64,000 bases of DNA from Microbacterium sp. SORGH_AS_1204 (GCF_030818935.1 NZ_JAUTBD010000001.1:1054001-1118000), one strand, 5' to 3'. Counted from the first letter of the stretch, positions 37,640 to 47,619 are shown. Translations and numbers: made by a program. The notes: generated from the sequence alone by a model not told the origin.

Positions 37640-37668
37640 TTGACAGTATGCGGGCACCGTCTGATATT
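37640..37668 (+). promoter_or_regulatory. Promoter of the plus-strand polysaccharide operon
   Basis: A perfect -35 TTGACA (37640-37645), 17-base spacer and -10 GATATT (37663-37668), in the direction of the glycosyltransferase gene at 37815. The -10 is imperfect. Confidence 0.6.
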
Positions 37669-37814
37669 GGCGATTCGCACGTGTTACAAGGTCGCGTCAG
37701 TCGGGTGTACAACGAGAACTCGACTTGCAATGCCGACGCCCCGTGTCCACAGTAGGAGACCGGCGGGCATCGGCGTTTTCATTCGAGGCTCGCCCGAAAC
37801 GGGGGCAATGTTCG

Positions 37815-38996
37815 ATGCGGGTGCTTTTTTCGTTTCCTCATGCACTCGGAGCGCCGGGGATCGGCTGGACGGCGTGGAACCAGGTCGATGGACTGGCTCG
37901 GCTCGGTCATGACATCCACGTCGTCGCGGCGAGCATCGCGCGGCCCGTGCCGGCCGGTGTCCGAGTGACGCAGACCCTGACGGTTCGCGGCCAGAGGATC
38001 CCTCACCGCCTGATCGGACGCGATCGCGCCTTCGCGTGGCACGACCGCCGCGCGGCGCAGATCGCCGCGCGCGGCGGCTTCGACGTCGTGCACCTCTGGC
38101 CCACCGGCCCCGGCCGCACAGCCCAGGCGGCGCGCAAGCGGGGGATCGCCGTCGTCCGAGAGGCACCGAACACCCACACCGAGTACGCGTGGAAGGTGGT
38201 GGCCGACGAGGTCGCCGCCCTCGGTTTGCAGGGCGCCGTGGACACCGCGCACACCGCGAACACCCGACGCCTCGACATGGAGCGCGCCGACTGGTCGCGC
38301 GCGACCGCCATCCTCGCCCCGTCGGACTTCGTGGCCCGATCCTTCCGTGACGCCGGATTCGACGAGGACCGCGTCCTGCGCCACCGGTACGGCTTCCGAC
38401 CGGGATCGCGCCGAGCGAGGCCGCGGTCGCAGGCGGCGGCACCGCTGCGGGCCGTCTACGTGGGGCTCGGAGAACCGCGGAAGGGCCTGCACTACGCCCT
38501 GGATGCGTGGCTGAGGTCGGACGCGAGCCGAGAGGGCACGTTCACGGTGGTCGGGCGCCTGCTTCCGGCCTACGAAGCGCTGCTCGCCGACAGGCTCGCC
38601 CACCGGAGCGTGAAGGTCATCGGCTTCTCGCAGCAGGTGGAGGCGGCACTCGCGGCATCCGATGTCCTGCTGCTGCCCACCATCGAGGAGGGATCCGCGC
38701 TCGTGACCTACGAGGCGCAGGCGATGGGGTGCGTCCCCCTGGTCTCGACCGCCTCCGGCGCGTTGATGGACGACGGCGTGCAGGGCCTCTTCCACGAACC
38801 CCGCGATGTCGACGCGCTGGTCGCCCACCTCGACCGTCTCACCCACGACCGCTCGGCGCTGGCGCGGATGAGTGCCGCCGCGATCGATCATGTCCCCGCC
38901 CTGACCTGGGATGCCGCGGCCGAGACGCTGGCCGGCTGCTACGAAGCCGCCCGCGATCTCGCGACGACGAAGGGTGCGCATGCTCACGCCGTCTGA
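37815..38996 (+). CDS. GT4-type glycosyltransferase
   Basis: 393 residues. The N-terminal domain begins MRVLFSFPHALGAPGIGWTA. The C-terminal half has the GT-B signatures RAVYVGLGEPRKGLHYALDA, VKVIGFSQQVEAALAASDVL, and the nucleotide-sugar helix PTIEEGSALVTYEAQAMGCV. It opens the plus-strand operon of the polysaccharide locus. The ATG at 37815 was chosen over an in-frame start at 37725 because the first residues match the family N-terminus. The end overlaps the next gene by 17 bases. Confidence 0.88.
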   Translation: MRVLFSFPHALGAPGIGWTAWNQVDGLARLGHDIHVVAASIARPVPAGVRVTQTLTVRGQRIPHRLIGRDRAFAWHDRRAAQIAARGGFDVVHLWPTGPGRTAQAARKRGIAVVREAPNTHTEYAWKVVADEVAALGLQGAVDTAHTANTRRLDMERADWSRATAILAPSDFVARSFRDAGFDEDRVLRHRYGFRPGSRRARPRSQAAAPLRAVYVGLGEPRKGLHYALDAWLRSDASREGTFTVVGRLLPAYEALLADRLAHRSVKVIGFSQQVEAALAASDVLLLPTIEEGSALVTYEAQAMGCVPLVSTASGALMDDGVQGLFHEPRDVDALVAHLDRLTHDRSALARMSAAAIDHVPALTWDAAAETLAGCYEAARDLATTKGAHAHAV

Positions 38997-41181
38997 CATC
39001 TCCGTCATCGTCTGCACCCGGAACCGGCCGGCCTTCCTCCGCGAAGCGCTCACCGCCATCCGCACGACCACGCCCCCGGAGACCGAGGTCGTCGTCGTCG
39101 ACAGCGCCTCCGACACCGACGAGACCCGGCTGATCGCCGAGGAGGCCGGTGTCGTCTACGTGCGCGCCGGAGCCGGACTCTCGGTGGCGCGCAATGCCGG
39201 CATCCATGCCTCCGGGCGTCCGTTCGTCATCTTCACCGACGACGACTGCCTCCCCGAAGAGGGCTGGATCGACGTCGTGCTCCCGCATTTCGAGGACCCC
39301 ACGGTCGGTGCCGTGACGGGGCGCATGCTGCACCGCTCCGAGTCCGCGGCCAAGGCCCCGTACCGCCGCGAGCGTCTGTACCGCACTCCCGTGGAGGGTC
39401 TGGATGCCGGCCACGGCGCCGTCATGGCCTTCCGGCGGGAGATGCTGCTGCGGATGGGCGGCTTCGACGACCAGCTCGGCGCGGGCAAGCCCTGGGCCGG
39501 TGCCGAGGATCTCGACATCTTCGTGCGCATCGCCCGCGCCGGGTCGACGATCGTGCACGACGAGACCTGCATCGTCTGGCACAACAACACCCGCGAAGGC
39601 CAGGACTACGTCAACCTCCACCGCGGATACGGTCTCGGGCTGGGCGCGATGATCGCGAAGTGGGTGCACATCGATCCGGTGCTCGGCGCCCGACTCGCCT
39701 GGCGCCTGGGTGGCCGGTCGGTGGTGCGCATCGCTCGCGCCTTCGCGCGCAACAAGCCGGGCGCCCACGAGCACGCCATGTTCAGCGGCATCGTCGCCGG
39801 CGCGCGTCAGGCGTGGCGCTCGCCGGTCATCGGGGAGCGGTTCGCGTCGTCGATTGCGCCGGCACCCTCGGCTGCTGTCGAGAGCCCGTCTCGCACCGTG
39901 GACAGGTCGACGACCCCGGTCTCGGTCGAGCTCCTGCGCATCCTCGACGAGACGCACCTCGCCTCGGACATCAAGTACGAGACGATGCACACCGGCTGCA
40001 TCCTCGTGCTCCATGGTCGCAACCTCCGCGCGGACGACGGTTCGCTCGACCAGGCGAAGATCCTGGCGGCCGTCGAACGTCTCGTGCGGCGGGTACCGGA
40101 GTTCCGGCTGCGGGTCGTCGACTCCCCGCTCGGGATGACGGCACCGGCGTGGGTTCCCGCCGACGATTTCGACCTGCGTGCGCACGTGCACTTCCCGGAG
40201 GGGACGCACGACCTGCGCGCGAAACCGCTGCGGTGGTTCATCGACGGCGACCGTGGACTCCTGCCGCGTGATCGTCCGCTCTGGGACTTCACGTTCACGT
40301 CGCTGGACACCGGTCGGGTCGCCTTCGGCGCGCGCATGCACCATGCCAACGGCGACGCGAAGTGGGCGATGGAACGCCTCACCGAGCTCACCGAGGCCAG
40401 TGCGGAGGTGGAGGAGACGGCCGCCCCGACTCCGTCGCGGCCCCCCGCCTCGCGTCTGCTCGTGCCGCTGTACGCGGCGCGCACGTGGTGGGATGCACAG
40501 CCCGACGCGAAGGCCGCGTGGCGCGAGTACTGGCGCAAGCCCGTCGTCAAGCGTGCGAAGCGCCTGGTGGGGCGCAACATCCGCCCTTTCAAGGAGATCT
40601 ACGCCACGCGCAAGAACCTGCGTGCGCAGTTCATCCCCCCGTTCACCGACACGTTCTTCGAGGTCGACGCTTCGGCGACGACCCGTCGCGCCGCGAAGCT
40701 GCGCGGATCGCTCAACGACTTCATCGTGGCCGCGGCGATGTGCGCGGTCGACGACGACCGCGACGGCATCGACGTGATGGTCCCGGTGTCGCGGCGCCGA
40801 AAGGGCGAACGCGCGATCCGCAATCACGTCGAGATGCTCCGCGCCCACGGCACGCCTTCGTCGGGGCTGCCCGAGGTGGTGGCATCCGTGCGCGCGCAGG
40901 TCGCCGCCTTCGCGCGGGGCCTCTCGGAGGACGACCAGCCGCGGGGCCGCTCGATCGGCTACGTGACCCTCGTCCCGTGGTCGCGCGAGCCGCGGTACTT
41001 CTCCGGCGACATCGTCGAGCGCTTCATCGTGCTGCCGGCGTCGGACCGCCGTGACGAACTCGCCGTCTTCGCCGCGGTCTACGGCGACACGATCACCGTG
41101 ACGGTCACGACCCGCGCGGAGCTGGACACCGAAGGCGTGGCCCGTCGGCTGCGCTCGATGCTCGAAGGGGTGGACGAATGA
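38980..41181 (+). CDS. GT2 glycosyltransferase fused to wax-ester-synthase/DGAT-type acyltransferase
   Basis: 733 residues with two enzymes in one chain. Residues 1-290 are a GT2 domain: [20 protein letters not shown], the metal site FTDDDC at about 85-90, and [20 protein letters not shown]. Residues about 318-733 resemble the WS/DGAT family: [19 protein letters not shown], then [30 protein letters not shown], and the catalytic HHxxxD motif as HHANGDA at 454-460 (family HHxxxDG). A C-terminal lobe has [12 protein letters not shown] with the conserved Asn-Asp. WS/DGAT enzymes move an acyl chain from acyl-CoA. The fusion suggests acylation of a sugar or lipid-linked intermediate. Start ATG 38980; stop overlaps the next gene (ATGA). 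Confidence 0.85.
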   Translation: MLTPSDISVIVCTRNRPAFLREALTAIRTTTPPETEVVVVDSASDTDETRLIAEEAGVVYVRAGAGLSVARNAGIHASGRPFVIFTDDDCLPEEGWIDVVLPHFEDPTVGAVTGRMLHRSESAAKAPYRRERLYRTPVEGLDAGHGAVMAFRREMLLRMGGFDDQLGAGKPWAGAEDLDIFVRIARAGSTIVHDETCIVWHNNTREGQDYVNLHRGYGLGLGAMIAKWVHIDPVLGARLAWRLGGRSVVRIARAFARNKPGAHEHAMFSGIVAGARQAWRSPVIGERFASSIAPAPSAAVESPSRTVDRSTTPVSVELLRILDETHLASDIKYETMHTGCILVLHGRNLRADDGSLDQAKILAAVERLVRRVPEFRLRVVDSPLGMTAPAWVPADDFDLRAHVHFPEGTHDLRAKPLRWFIDGDRGLLPRDRPLWDFTFTSLDTGRVAFGARMHHANGDAKWAMERLTELTEASAEVEETAAPTPSRPPASRLLVPLYAARTWWDAQPDAKAAWREYWRKPVVKRAKRLVGRNIRPFKEIYATRKNLRAQFIPPFTDTFFEVDASATTRRAAKLRGSLNDFIVAAAMCAVDDDRDGIDVMVPVSRRRKGERAIRNHVEMLRAHGTPSSGLPEVVASVRAQVAAFARGLSEDDQPRGRSIGYVTLVPWSREPRYFSGDIVERFIVLPASDRRDELAVFAAVYGDTITVTVTTRAELDTEGVARRLRSMLEGVDE

Positions 41182-41741
41182 GCCGGATCCGCAAGGTGCT
41201 GGTGGCGGGCGCGTCGGTGCTCGACCCCCGGGTGTACATCCACGGCCTGCGCGTGCTGCACTTCTACGGGTACGCCCACGTGTCGCAGGTGCGCAAGCTC
41301 ACCCGCGGGAAAGACGTGAGCTTCGCGCCCAACGTCTCCTTCCGCAACGGCGAGCGCATCACGATCGGCGCCGGAACGCGCATCGGGGAGTACTCCACGA
41401 TCTGGGCGGGCAATTCCACGGGACGGATCACCTTCGGTGAGAAGGCGCTGCTCGCGCCCCGGGTCACGGTGACCGCGTCGAACTACGGCATCGCCAAGGG
41501 CATCCCGCCGATGGATCAGCCCAAGGCGGAGGACGACATCGTCATCGGGTCGGGCACCTGGCTCGGTGCCGACGTCGTCGTCCTCGCCGGGGTGACGATC
41601 GGTGACGGCGCGATCATCGCCGCCGGAGCCGTCGTGACCAAGGACGTGCCCGCGAACGCGATCGCCGGCGGCATCCCCGCCAAGGTCATCGCGTACCGTC
41701 AGGACGCGGATTCTGCGGCGGACGCGCGGGTGAGCGCGTGA
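41178..41741 (+). CDS. Hexapeptide-repeat acyltransferase (LbH family)
   Basis: 187 residues. The left-handed beta-helix turns are [40 protein letters not shown] and [20 protein letters not shown]. The catalytic-loop His of common sugar acetyltransferases is replaced by Asn-Tyr in [10 protein letters not shown], so the mechanism may differ. It follows the fusion by overlap (ATGA) and itself overlaps the next gene. Probably modifies a sugar of the polymer. Confidence 0.83.
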   Translation: MSRIRKVLVAGASVLDPRVYIHGLRVLHFYGYAHVSQVRKLTRGKDVSFAPNVSFRNGERITIGAGTRIGEYSTIWAGNSTGRITFGEKALLAPRVTVTASNYGIAKGIPPMDQPKAEDDIVIGSGTWLGADVVVLAGVTIGDGAIIAAGAVVTKDVPANAIAGGIPAKVIAYRQDADSAADARVSA

Positions 41742-43756
41742 GCGCACCCACGGTCGACGCGATCATCGTCAACTACAACACCCGGGAGCGCACCCTCGAA
41801 GCCATCGACTCCCTCGTGGGCCTCGGTCTCGAGTGGCTCGGGGTCATCCTGATCGACAACGGGTCGACCGACGGCTCGCTCGAGGCGATCCGAGCGGCGC
41901 ACCCCGGGGTGACGCTGATCGACGCGGGCGAGAACCTCGGCTTCGCCCGTGCCGTCAATCGCGGCGTGGACGCGTCGACGGCCGACTACGTGATGTTGTT
42001 CAACCCCGACGCCTCGGCGTTTCCGGGTTCGCTCGAGGCGCTGGTGGCCTTCGCCGAGGCGCACCCCGAGCACGGTGTCTACGGCGGTCGCACGGTCGAT
42101 GAGAACGGCGCGCTGGATCCGTCGTCGTGCTGGGGCGCCCCGAGTCTGTGGTCGCTGCTGTGCTACGCCACCGGGGCCTCGGCCGTGGCGAAGAAGTCCG
42201 CCGTGTTCGATCCGGAGTCCCTCGGGCGGTGGAAGCGGGACACCGTGCGCGAGGTGCCCATCGTCACGGGCTGTCTCCTGCTGTCGCGCCGCGAGGTGTG
42301 GCACCGCATCGGCGGCATGGACGAGCGCTTCTTCCTGTACGGCGAGGATGCCGAGTTCTCCACGCGCGCGTGGCGCCGAGGTTTCCGACCCGTCATCGTG
42401 CCGGATGCCGTCATCCGGCACGATGTGGGCGGTTCGAGCAGTTCGAGCGGTCGACGGCTCGCGATGGTGCTCGCGGGCAAGGTCACGTATTTCACGACGG
42501 TCTGGCCGACTCCGGTCGCGCTGGTGGCCACCCTGCTGCTGCAGGCCGGGGTGGCGCTGCGCGCCGCCTTGGAGACCGTCCGTCGCAGCTCGCGTGACGC
42601 GTATCGCCAGGCATGGGCCCACCGCCGGTCGTGGCGGCGCGGGTTCCCCGCGGCGGAGCGCACGCTGTTCGGCCGGGAGCCGTCGCTGACGGCGCGGCAT
42701 CCGCTGGTCGTGCAGGCCGAGCCCGCCTTCCGCACAGAGAAGGCGAATCCCTACACCGCAGACCTCTACCGCGCGCTGCGGCGACAGGGTGCGGTCGTGC
42801 GCGATCTGCATTACGGGCGGTTGCTGCTCGAGCGCACCGACGTCATCCACCTCCACTGGCCGGACCTGTCGTTCCTGTCGGGGCCGAGACTGTACCGACA
42901 CGTCTGCCGGCTGGCGCTGTTCTACGGCAGCCTCGCGCTCACCCGCCGCCGCGGCACCGTCCTCGTCTGGACGGTCCACAACGTGGCGGCGCACGAGGAG
43001 CGCTCGACGGCGCGGCTGCGTGCCCTGGCCGACAGGCTCCTGCTGAAGAACGTCGACGGCATCATCTCGCTGACCGAGCAGGGTGTCGTGAGCGCTCGGG
43101 CCGCGTACCCCGAGCTCGCGGAGGTCCCCGCGGCGGTCATTCCGCACGGCCATTACCGCGACTCCTACGACTTCGGTGTGCACCGGGCCGAGGCGCGACG
43201 ACGGCTCGGTCTCGACGCCGACCGCCCGGTGATCGCCAGCGTCGGTCAGATCCGTCGCTACAAGAACGTGCCGCACCTGATCCGGGTGTTCCGGGAGAGC
43301 GGGGTGGATGCCACCCTGCTCATCGCCGGGAAGATCTCTCCGCCCGAGCTCGAGACGGAGATCCGCGAGGCCGCGCAGGGCGATGAGCGGATCACGATCG
43401 ACGCGCGCTTCCTCCCCGACGATGACATCGTGGCGGCCCTCGCCGCGGCCGACCTGGTGGTCCTGCCGTACGCGCGGATCCAGAACTCCGGTTCGGCGAT
43501 CCTCGCCGTCTCGGCCGATCGCCCGGTGCTCGTTCCGCAGCTGGGTGCCATGCAGGAGTTGCAGGAACAGCTGGGCGACGACTGGGTGCGGCTGTACGAG
43601 GGGGATCTGACATCGGCCGATCTGACGCAGGCCCTGGAATGGTCCGTCGCGTCGGGCCGGCCGGACCGCGCCGATCTGCGAGCGTTGGACTGGGATGTCA
43701 TCGCCGCACAGACCCTGAATGCGTATCGGAGCATTCTGGGCCGCGCGCGCAGCTGA
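41738..43756 (+). CDS. GT2-GT4 bifunctional glycosyltransferase fusion
   Basis: 672 residues. Residues 1-240 form a GT2 (rhamnosyltransferase-like) domain: [40 protein letters not shown] and [21 protein letters not shown] hydrophobic stretch follows at about 246-276. Residues about 325-672 are [43 protein letters not shown], and [20 protein letters not shown]. Two sugars could thus be added in sequence by one protein. Overlaps the previous gene by four bases. The next gene starts after 278 bases. Confidence 0.87.
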   Translation: MSAPTVDAIIVNYNTRERTLEAIDSLVGLGLEWLGVILIDNGSTDGSLEAIRAAHPGVTLIDAGENLGFARAVNRGVDASTADYVMLFNPDASAFPGSLEALVAFAEAHPEHGVYGGRTVDENGALDPSSCWGAPSLWSLLCYATGASAVAKKSAVFDPESLGRWKRDTVREVPIVTGCLLLSRREVWHRIGGMDERFFLYGEDAEFSTRAWRRGFRPVIVPDAVIRHDVGGSSSSSGRRLAMVLAGKVTYFTTVWPTPVALVATLLLQAGVALRAALETVRRSSRDAYRQAWAHRRSWRRGFPAAERTLFGREPSLTARHPLVVQAEPAFRTEKANPYTADLYRALRRQGAVVRDLHYGRLLLERTDVIHLHWPDLSFLSGPRLYRHVCRLALFYGSLALTRRRGTVLVWTVHNVAAHEERSTARLRALADRLLLKNVDGIISLTEQGVVSARAAYPELAEVPAAVIPHGHYRDSYDFGVHRAEARRRLGLDADRPVIASVGQIRRYKNVPHLIRVFRESGVDATLLIAGKISPPELETEIREAAQGDERITIDARFLPDDDIVAALAAADLVVLPYARIQNSGSAILAVSADRPVLVPQLGAMQELQEQLGDDWVRLYEGDLTSADLTQALEWSVASGRPDRADLRALDWDVIAAQTLNAYRSILGRARS

Positions 43757-43927
43757 CTCACGGCGGTTTCTTCGCCGGCGTCACCGCCCGGGAATGCGGA
43801 TGATGCGCATTGAGCGGATTGTAGTGCGGCTTTCGCTCGTTACGGCCCCGAAATGCGCGTGCCGTACACTGCCTTTCAACGCCGACCTCGAATATTGCCG
43901 GGCTCGGTGACGATCTGGGGGAGATCC
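43757..43927. other. AT-richer gap before the PssDE gene
   Basis: The base composition is lower in GC than in the flanking genes. An inverted repeat, GGCGGT (43760-43765) and ACCGCC (43781-43786), may be a weak terminator or attenuator. A -10-like TACACT lies at 43865-43870. No gene is seen. Confidence 0.45.
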
Positions 43928-44038
43928 GTGATTCATTTCCGTGCGTTCGACAATGTCGATTCCGGCCGATCACGGGCCACCGTGGCGACGGAAACCATCG
44001 TTTCGGCCGATGCGTCGGGGACGGCGGGCGACCGATGA
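43928..44038 (+). CDS. Possible 36-residue small protein upstream of PssDE
   Basis: A GTG at 43928 follows a GGGGGAG ribosome site, and the frame runs 36 codons to a TGA overlapping the ATG of the next gene (ATGA). The product is polar (VIHFRAFDNVDSGRSRATVA) with no membrane or signal segment and no known domain. Good initiation and coupling are the only support; it could be a leader peptide for the next gene. Confidence 0.35.
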   Translation: MIHFRAFDNVDSGRSRATVATETIVSADASGTAGDR

Positions 44039-45021
44039 TCCCCGCTCCCTCGCCCCTCGACCTGACACCCGACAAGCCCCGCAAGCTCCTGCTCGCCGCT
44101 TCGACCGGTGGGCACATCGCCCAGCTCGTGCGCCTCGCCCCGGGCCTGGGCGCGAGCGACGACTCGCTCTGGGTCAGCTTCGACTCGCCCCAGACCCGCT
44201 CGCTGCTGCGCGACAAGCGCACGCTGCTCGTGCCCTACATCAAGCCACGGGACTGGCGCGGAACGCTCACGGCGGTGGGGCAGATCCACGGCGCGCTCTC
44301 GGGGGAGAACTTCGACGCCGCCGTCAGCACGGGCGCGGCGCTCGCGACAGCGGCCCTGCCGACGGCACGCCGTCACGGCATCCCCGCGCTGTACATCGAG
44401 AGCGTGTCCCGCGTGCTCGGCCCCTCGTTGACGGGCCGGATGCTCTACCACAGCCGTCTCGCCGAGATGCGCACCCAGCATCGATCGTGGGCCCGCGGGC
44501 GATGGGGGCTGCACCCCAGCGTGCTCGAGACGTTCTCGATCGCGGAACGCACGGCCCCCGAGGGGCGGCCGCTGAAGATCTTCGTGACGCTCGGCACGAT
44601 CCAGGGCTACCGCTTCGACGGTCTCGTCGACGCCCTCTTGGCGACCGGTCTCATGGGTGACGACACCACATGGCAGCTCGGCTTCACCACGCGCGACGAC
44701 CTGCCCGGCCGGGTCGTGCAAGACATGGATGCCGCGTCGTTCGACCAGGCCATCCACGACGCCGACGTGGTGGTCACGCATGCCGGCGTCGGCACGATCC
44801 TCGGGTTGCTGGAGGCGGGTGTGTACCCGGTCGCGGTCGTGCGTCGGAGCAGCCGCAACGAGCACGTCGACGACCATCAGGCGCAGATCGCGGGACTCAT
44901 GAACGAGACCCGCATCGGAACCGCGGTCGAGACGAACGAGCTCACGCGTGAGACGCTGCTCGAGGCGGCCTCGCGCCGCATCTCGAGCACCGACGGCCTG
45001 CCAGCGCCCGAACTGCACTGA
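44035..45021 (+). CDS. PssD-PssE (Alg14-Alg13-type) glycosyltransferase fusion
   Basis: 328 residues. The first half resembles PssD/Alg14, the membrane-anchoring acceptor subunit: LLLAASTGGHIAQLVRL, FDAAVSTGAALATAALPTA and GIPALYIESVSRVLGPS. The second half resembles PssE/Alg13, the catalytic subunit: KIFVTLGTIQGYRFDGLVDA and ADVVVTHAGVGTILGLLEAG, ending NEHVDDHQAQIA. In other bacteria these are usually two genes encoding a heterodimer that adds the second sugar (often GlcA) to an undecaprenyl-linked sugar. The ATG overlaps a small upstream frame (ATGA). Confidence 0.88.
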   Translation: MIPAPSPLDLTPDKPRKLLLAASTGGHIAQLVRLAPGLGASDDSLWVSFDSPQTRSLLRDKRTLLVPYIKPRDWRGTLTAVGQIHGALSGENFDAAVSTGAALATAALPTARRHGIPALYIESVSRVLGPSLTGRMLYHSRLAEMRTQHRSWARGRWGLHPSVLETFSIAERTAPEGRPLKIFVTLGTIQGYRFDGLVDALLATGLMGDDTTWQLGFTTRDDLPGRVVQDMDAASFDQAIHDADVVVTHAGVGTILGLLEAGVYPVAVVRRSSRNEHVDDHQAQIAGLMNETRIGTAVETNELTRETLLEAASRRISSTDGLPAPELH

Positions 45022-45057
45022 CGTCGCCCTCGGCCGGGTGACCCGCGCCGAGGACGT
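45021..45057. terminator. Weak hairpin between convergent genes
   Basis: The inner stem CCTCGGC (45028-45034) pairs with GCCGAGG (45047-45053), with possible outer pairing of ACGTC and GACGT. A weaker structure than the other terminators here. Confidence 0.4.
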
Positions 45058-45061
45058 TCGG

Positions 45062-46951
45062 TCAGCGTGTGCGCACGCGCAGCCAGCGCACGTCGTGGGC
45101 GCTGAGCGTCACGCCGGCGCCGAGCCACACCGGGGCGCCGGTGATCAGGTCGAGGGCCTCGGGCGCGAGCCCCGACAGGGTCAGGGCGTCGATCTCCACC
45201 GCCGAGTCGGCGACGTTGGCCGCGACGAGCACCGCGAATCCGCCCTCGCCGGGGCGGAGGAACGCCACCACCGACCTGACGTGCGCGTCGAACGCGACGA
45301 GGTCGTTGCCGGCGAGTTCGGGCGTGGAGCGACGCACGGCGAGAAGTCGCGTCAGGCGTGAGAAGACCCGACCGGCCGGGGTGTCGGCATCCGTCCGCCG
45401 GGCGTAGTTCCCTTCGGGACGGAACGGGCGGTGCACCCATCGGCTGTCGCCGGCCTCTTCGGCCCGGTCGGCATAGCCGTAGTCGTTGAGTTGCGCGACC
45501 TCGTCACCGAGGTAGAGCAGCGGGATGCCGCCGGTCGACAACGCCAGCGCGTGCGCGAGGATGACGCGGTCCTCGCCACCGGCGTCGCCCGCCTCGATGC
45601 CCGCGAGGGATGCCGTGGTGCCGGTGACGCGGGCGTCTCCCGTGCGCGGGTTCTCCTGGAACGGAACCCCACGGGCGAAGCTGCCCTCGGCGCGCCCGAC
45701 GTAGAAGTCGTTGAGGAACCGCCGGTGCGGATAACCCTCGATGCCGAGCTCGGCGGCATCCTCGTCGGCGAAGGTCCAGCCGATGTCGTCGTGGCTGCGT
45801 ACGTAGTTCACCCACGCCGTGCCCTCGGGAAGCGCGTGGCGACGCTCGAGCGCCTGCTGCAGCAGGCGGCCGTCGCGGGTGGCGAGGGCCTCCCAGGTCA
45901 GGGCCATCTGCAGGGGGTTGTAGGAGATCTGGCATTCGTCGGGCGAGATGTACGAGATCACTTCGTCGGGGTGCACGATCGCCTCGGACTTGAACAGCAG
46001 CCCCGGGGCGGCCATGCGCAGCACGGCGTTGAACGCCTGCAGCAGCAGGTGCGCCTCGGGCAGCGATTCGCAGGTCGTGCCGAGCTGCTTCCAGATGAAG
46101 GCGACGGCATCCATCCGCAGGATCTCGACGCCCTGGTTCGCCAGGAACAGCATCTCGCCGGCCATCGCCTCGAAGACCGCGGGATTGGCGTAGTTGAGGT
46201 CCCATTGGAAGTGATAGAACGTGGCCCAGACCCAGCGTCCGTCGTCGAGCTGCACGAACGAGCCCGGGTGATCGTCAGGGAAGATCTCGCGCGTAGTCCG
46301 CTCGTACGCGTCGGGCATCTCGCGGTCGGGGAAGATGAGGAAGAAATCCTCGAACCCGGGCTCGCCGGCCACGGCCTTCTGCGCCCACTCGTGCTCGTTG
46401 CTGGTGTGGTTGAAGATGAAGTCCACCACGAGGGAGATCCCGGCGCGGCGGAGATCGGCGGCGAGCGCCGCGAGTTCCTCCATCGTGCCGAGTGCGGGGT
46501 CCACCCGGCGATAGCTCGACACCGCGTAGCCGCCGTCGCTGTTGCCCTCGGGGCTCTCGAACAGCGGCATAAGGTGCAGGTAGGTCAAGCCGAGCTCTGT
46601 GAAGTAGGGGATCTGGTCCCGGATGCCGCTGAGCCCGCCCGCGTACCGATCGACGTAGCAGACGCCGCCGAGCATGCGCTCGCTCTCGAACCAGTCCGGC
46701 GAGCTGTCGCGCTCGCGGTCGAGGGCCTTCAGCGCGCGCGGACGCTCGGTCCACGAGCGGCGGGCGAGGTCGACGACGGATGCCAGGCGCTCCAGGCCGT
46801 CGGCGCGCTCGCCGTAGAGGCGCACGAACAGCTCGTGCAGGCGGGGCAGGTGCAGTTCGGCGTGCGCGAGGAATTCACGGTCGGCGCCGGCGCTGTTCAG
46901 ATCACCGAGGATGCGCGAGACATCGTGGAGGCCGGGGTTGAGCTGGGTCAC
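45062..46951 (-). CDS. Amylosucrase-like GH13 enzyme
   Basis: 629 residues. GH13 regions are clear: SLVVDFIFNHTSNEHEWAQK (I), VEILRMDAVAFIWKQLG (II, nucleophile Asp), LLFKSEAIVHPDEV (III, acid Glu), and VNYVRSHDDIGWTFADEDA (IV). The N-terminal helical domain and RYAGGLSGIRDQIPYF are of the amylosucrase subfamily, which makes glucan from sucrose or hydrolyses it. The GTG at 46949-46951 is the start. It is convergent with PssDE and divergent from a small membrane protein. Whether it feeds the polysaccharide locus is not shown. Confidence 0.88.
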   Translation of the reverse strand: MTQLNPGLHDVSRILGDLNSAGADREFLAHAELHLPRLHELFVRLYGERADGLERLASVVDLARRSWTERPRALKALDRERDSSPDWFESERMLGGVCYVDRYAGGLSGIRDQIPYFTELGLTYLHLMPLFESPEGNSDGGYAVSSYRRVDPALGTMEELAALAADLRRAGISLVVDFIFNHTSNEHEWAQKAVAGEPGFEDFFLIFPDREMPDAYERTTREIFPDDHPGSFVQLDDGRWVWATFYHFQWDLNYANPAVFEAMAGEMLFLANQGVEILRMDAVAFIWKQLGTTCESLPEAHLLLQAFNAVLRMAAPGLLFKSEAIVHPDEVISYISPDECQISYNPLQMALTWEALATRDGRLLQQALERRHALPEGTAWVNYVRSHDDIGWTFADEDAAELGIEGYPHRRFLNDFYVGRAEGSFARGVPFQENPRTGDARVTGTTASLAGIEAGDAGGEDRVILAHALALSTGGIPLLYLGDEVAQLNDYGYADRAEEAGDSRWVHRPFRPEGNYARRTDADTPAGRVFSRLTRLLAVRRSTPELAGNDLVAFDAHVRSVVAFLRPGEGGFAVLVAANVADSAVEIDALTLSGLAPEALDLITGAPVWLGAGVTLSAHDVRWLRVRTR

Positions 46952-47031
46952 GGGTGACAGCCTGACGTATACGAGCGGGTGAGGGCGACATCGACGTGCC
47001 CGCGCGCCGGGTTCGGTGACCGCGCATCGGC

Positions 47032-47037
47032 GATGAT
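47032..47037 (+). promoter_or_regulatory. -10-like GATGAT, leaderless gene at 47044
   Basis: Ends six bases before the ATG at 47044, same sequence and spacing as at 9405-9410. Confidence 0.4.
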
Positions 47038-47043
47038 GGGGCG

Positions 47044-47556
47044 ATGAAGCCTGGCTCCGTTCATCGCCGCACCCGTGTCATCACCGCTACCGCGGGCCTG
47101 ATGGTCGTGACGGTCTACGCCGTCGTCGCGCTCGTGCAGATCCTCGTGTGGAACCCGGAAGCGGCGGTGCCCGGACTGACCGCGGCCGAGGTGTGGCGCG
47201 AGGTGGGGGCGGCGAACCAGGGGCCGCCCAACGCGTTCGTCGTCGCGGTCATCGCCGCGGGCCCCGTGCTCGGTCTCGTCTTCCTGCTGGTGTTCGCCCT
47301 GACCGACGCCGACGTCTGGGCCGTCGTCTCCGCCTACCTCGCTCTGCTCCTCCTCGGGATCGCGGGGTATTTCGTCGCGTCGTTCGGCCCGGGTATGGGC
47401 CTCGCCGACACGTACGGCATCAGCGGTGGCGACTACGCCTACGGCGGTGCCGCCCTCGGCGCGGTGAGCCTGCTCGCGATGCTCGCGCTCCTCGCGATCT
47501 TCGCGGGCGGGGTGATCCGCGGCCGACGCGCGCGGAGGGCCTCTGTCGTCGTCTGA
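47044..47556 (+). CDS. Hypothetical membrane protein, four helices
   Basis: 170 residues with four hydrophobic helices (about 14-35, 63-85, 88-110, 134-157), the second pair separated by a short acidic turn (TDADVW). A Gly/Tyr-rich loop (YGISGGDYAYGGAALG) precedes the last helix. The ends are basic. No family was recognised. The stop is about 64 bases before the next gene. Confidence 0.65.
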   Translation: MKPGSVHRRTRVITATAGLMVVTVYAVVALVQILVWNPEAAVPGLTAAEVWREVGAANQGPPNAFVVAVIAAGPVLGLVFLLVFALTDADVWAVVSAYLALLLLGIAGYFVASFGPGMGLADTYGISGGDYAYGGAALGAVSLLAMLALLAIFAGGVIRGRRARRASVVV

Positions 47557-47561
47557 CGAAA

Positions 47562-47604
47562 AGCGTGTCACGCATGTGGTACAAAATGTGCTAGAAAGGT
47601 GACA
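47562..47604. promoter_or_regulatory. Inverted repeat and promoter of the GntR-linked operon
   Basis: CGTGTCAC (47562-47569) and GTGACACG (47597-47604) are perfect complements and enclose an extended -10, TGCTAGAAA, so the repeat brackets the promoter. The inner ATGTGGTACAAAATGTGCTA also resembles a palindromic operator. Autoregulation by the YtrA-type GntR protein of the same operon is likely but inferred. Confidence 0.5.
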
Positions 47605-47619
47605 CGAAAGGTGGTCGCC

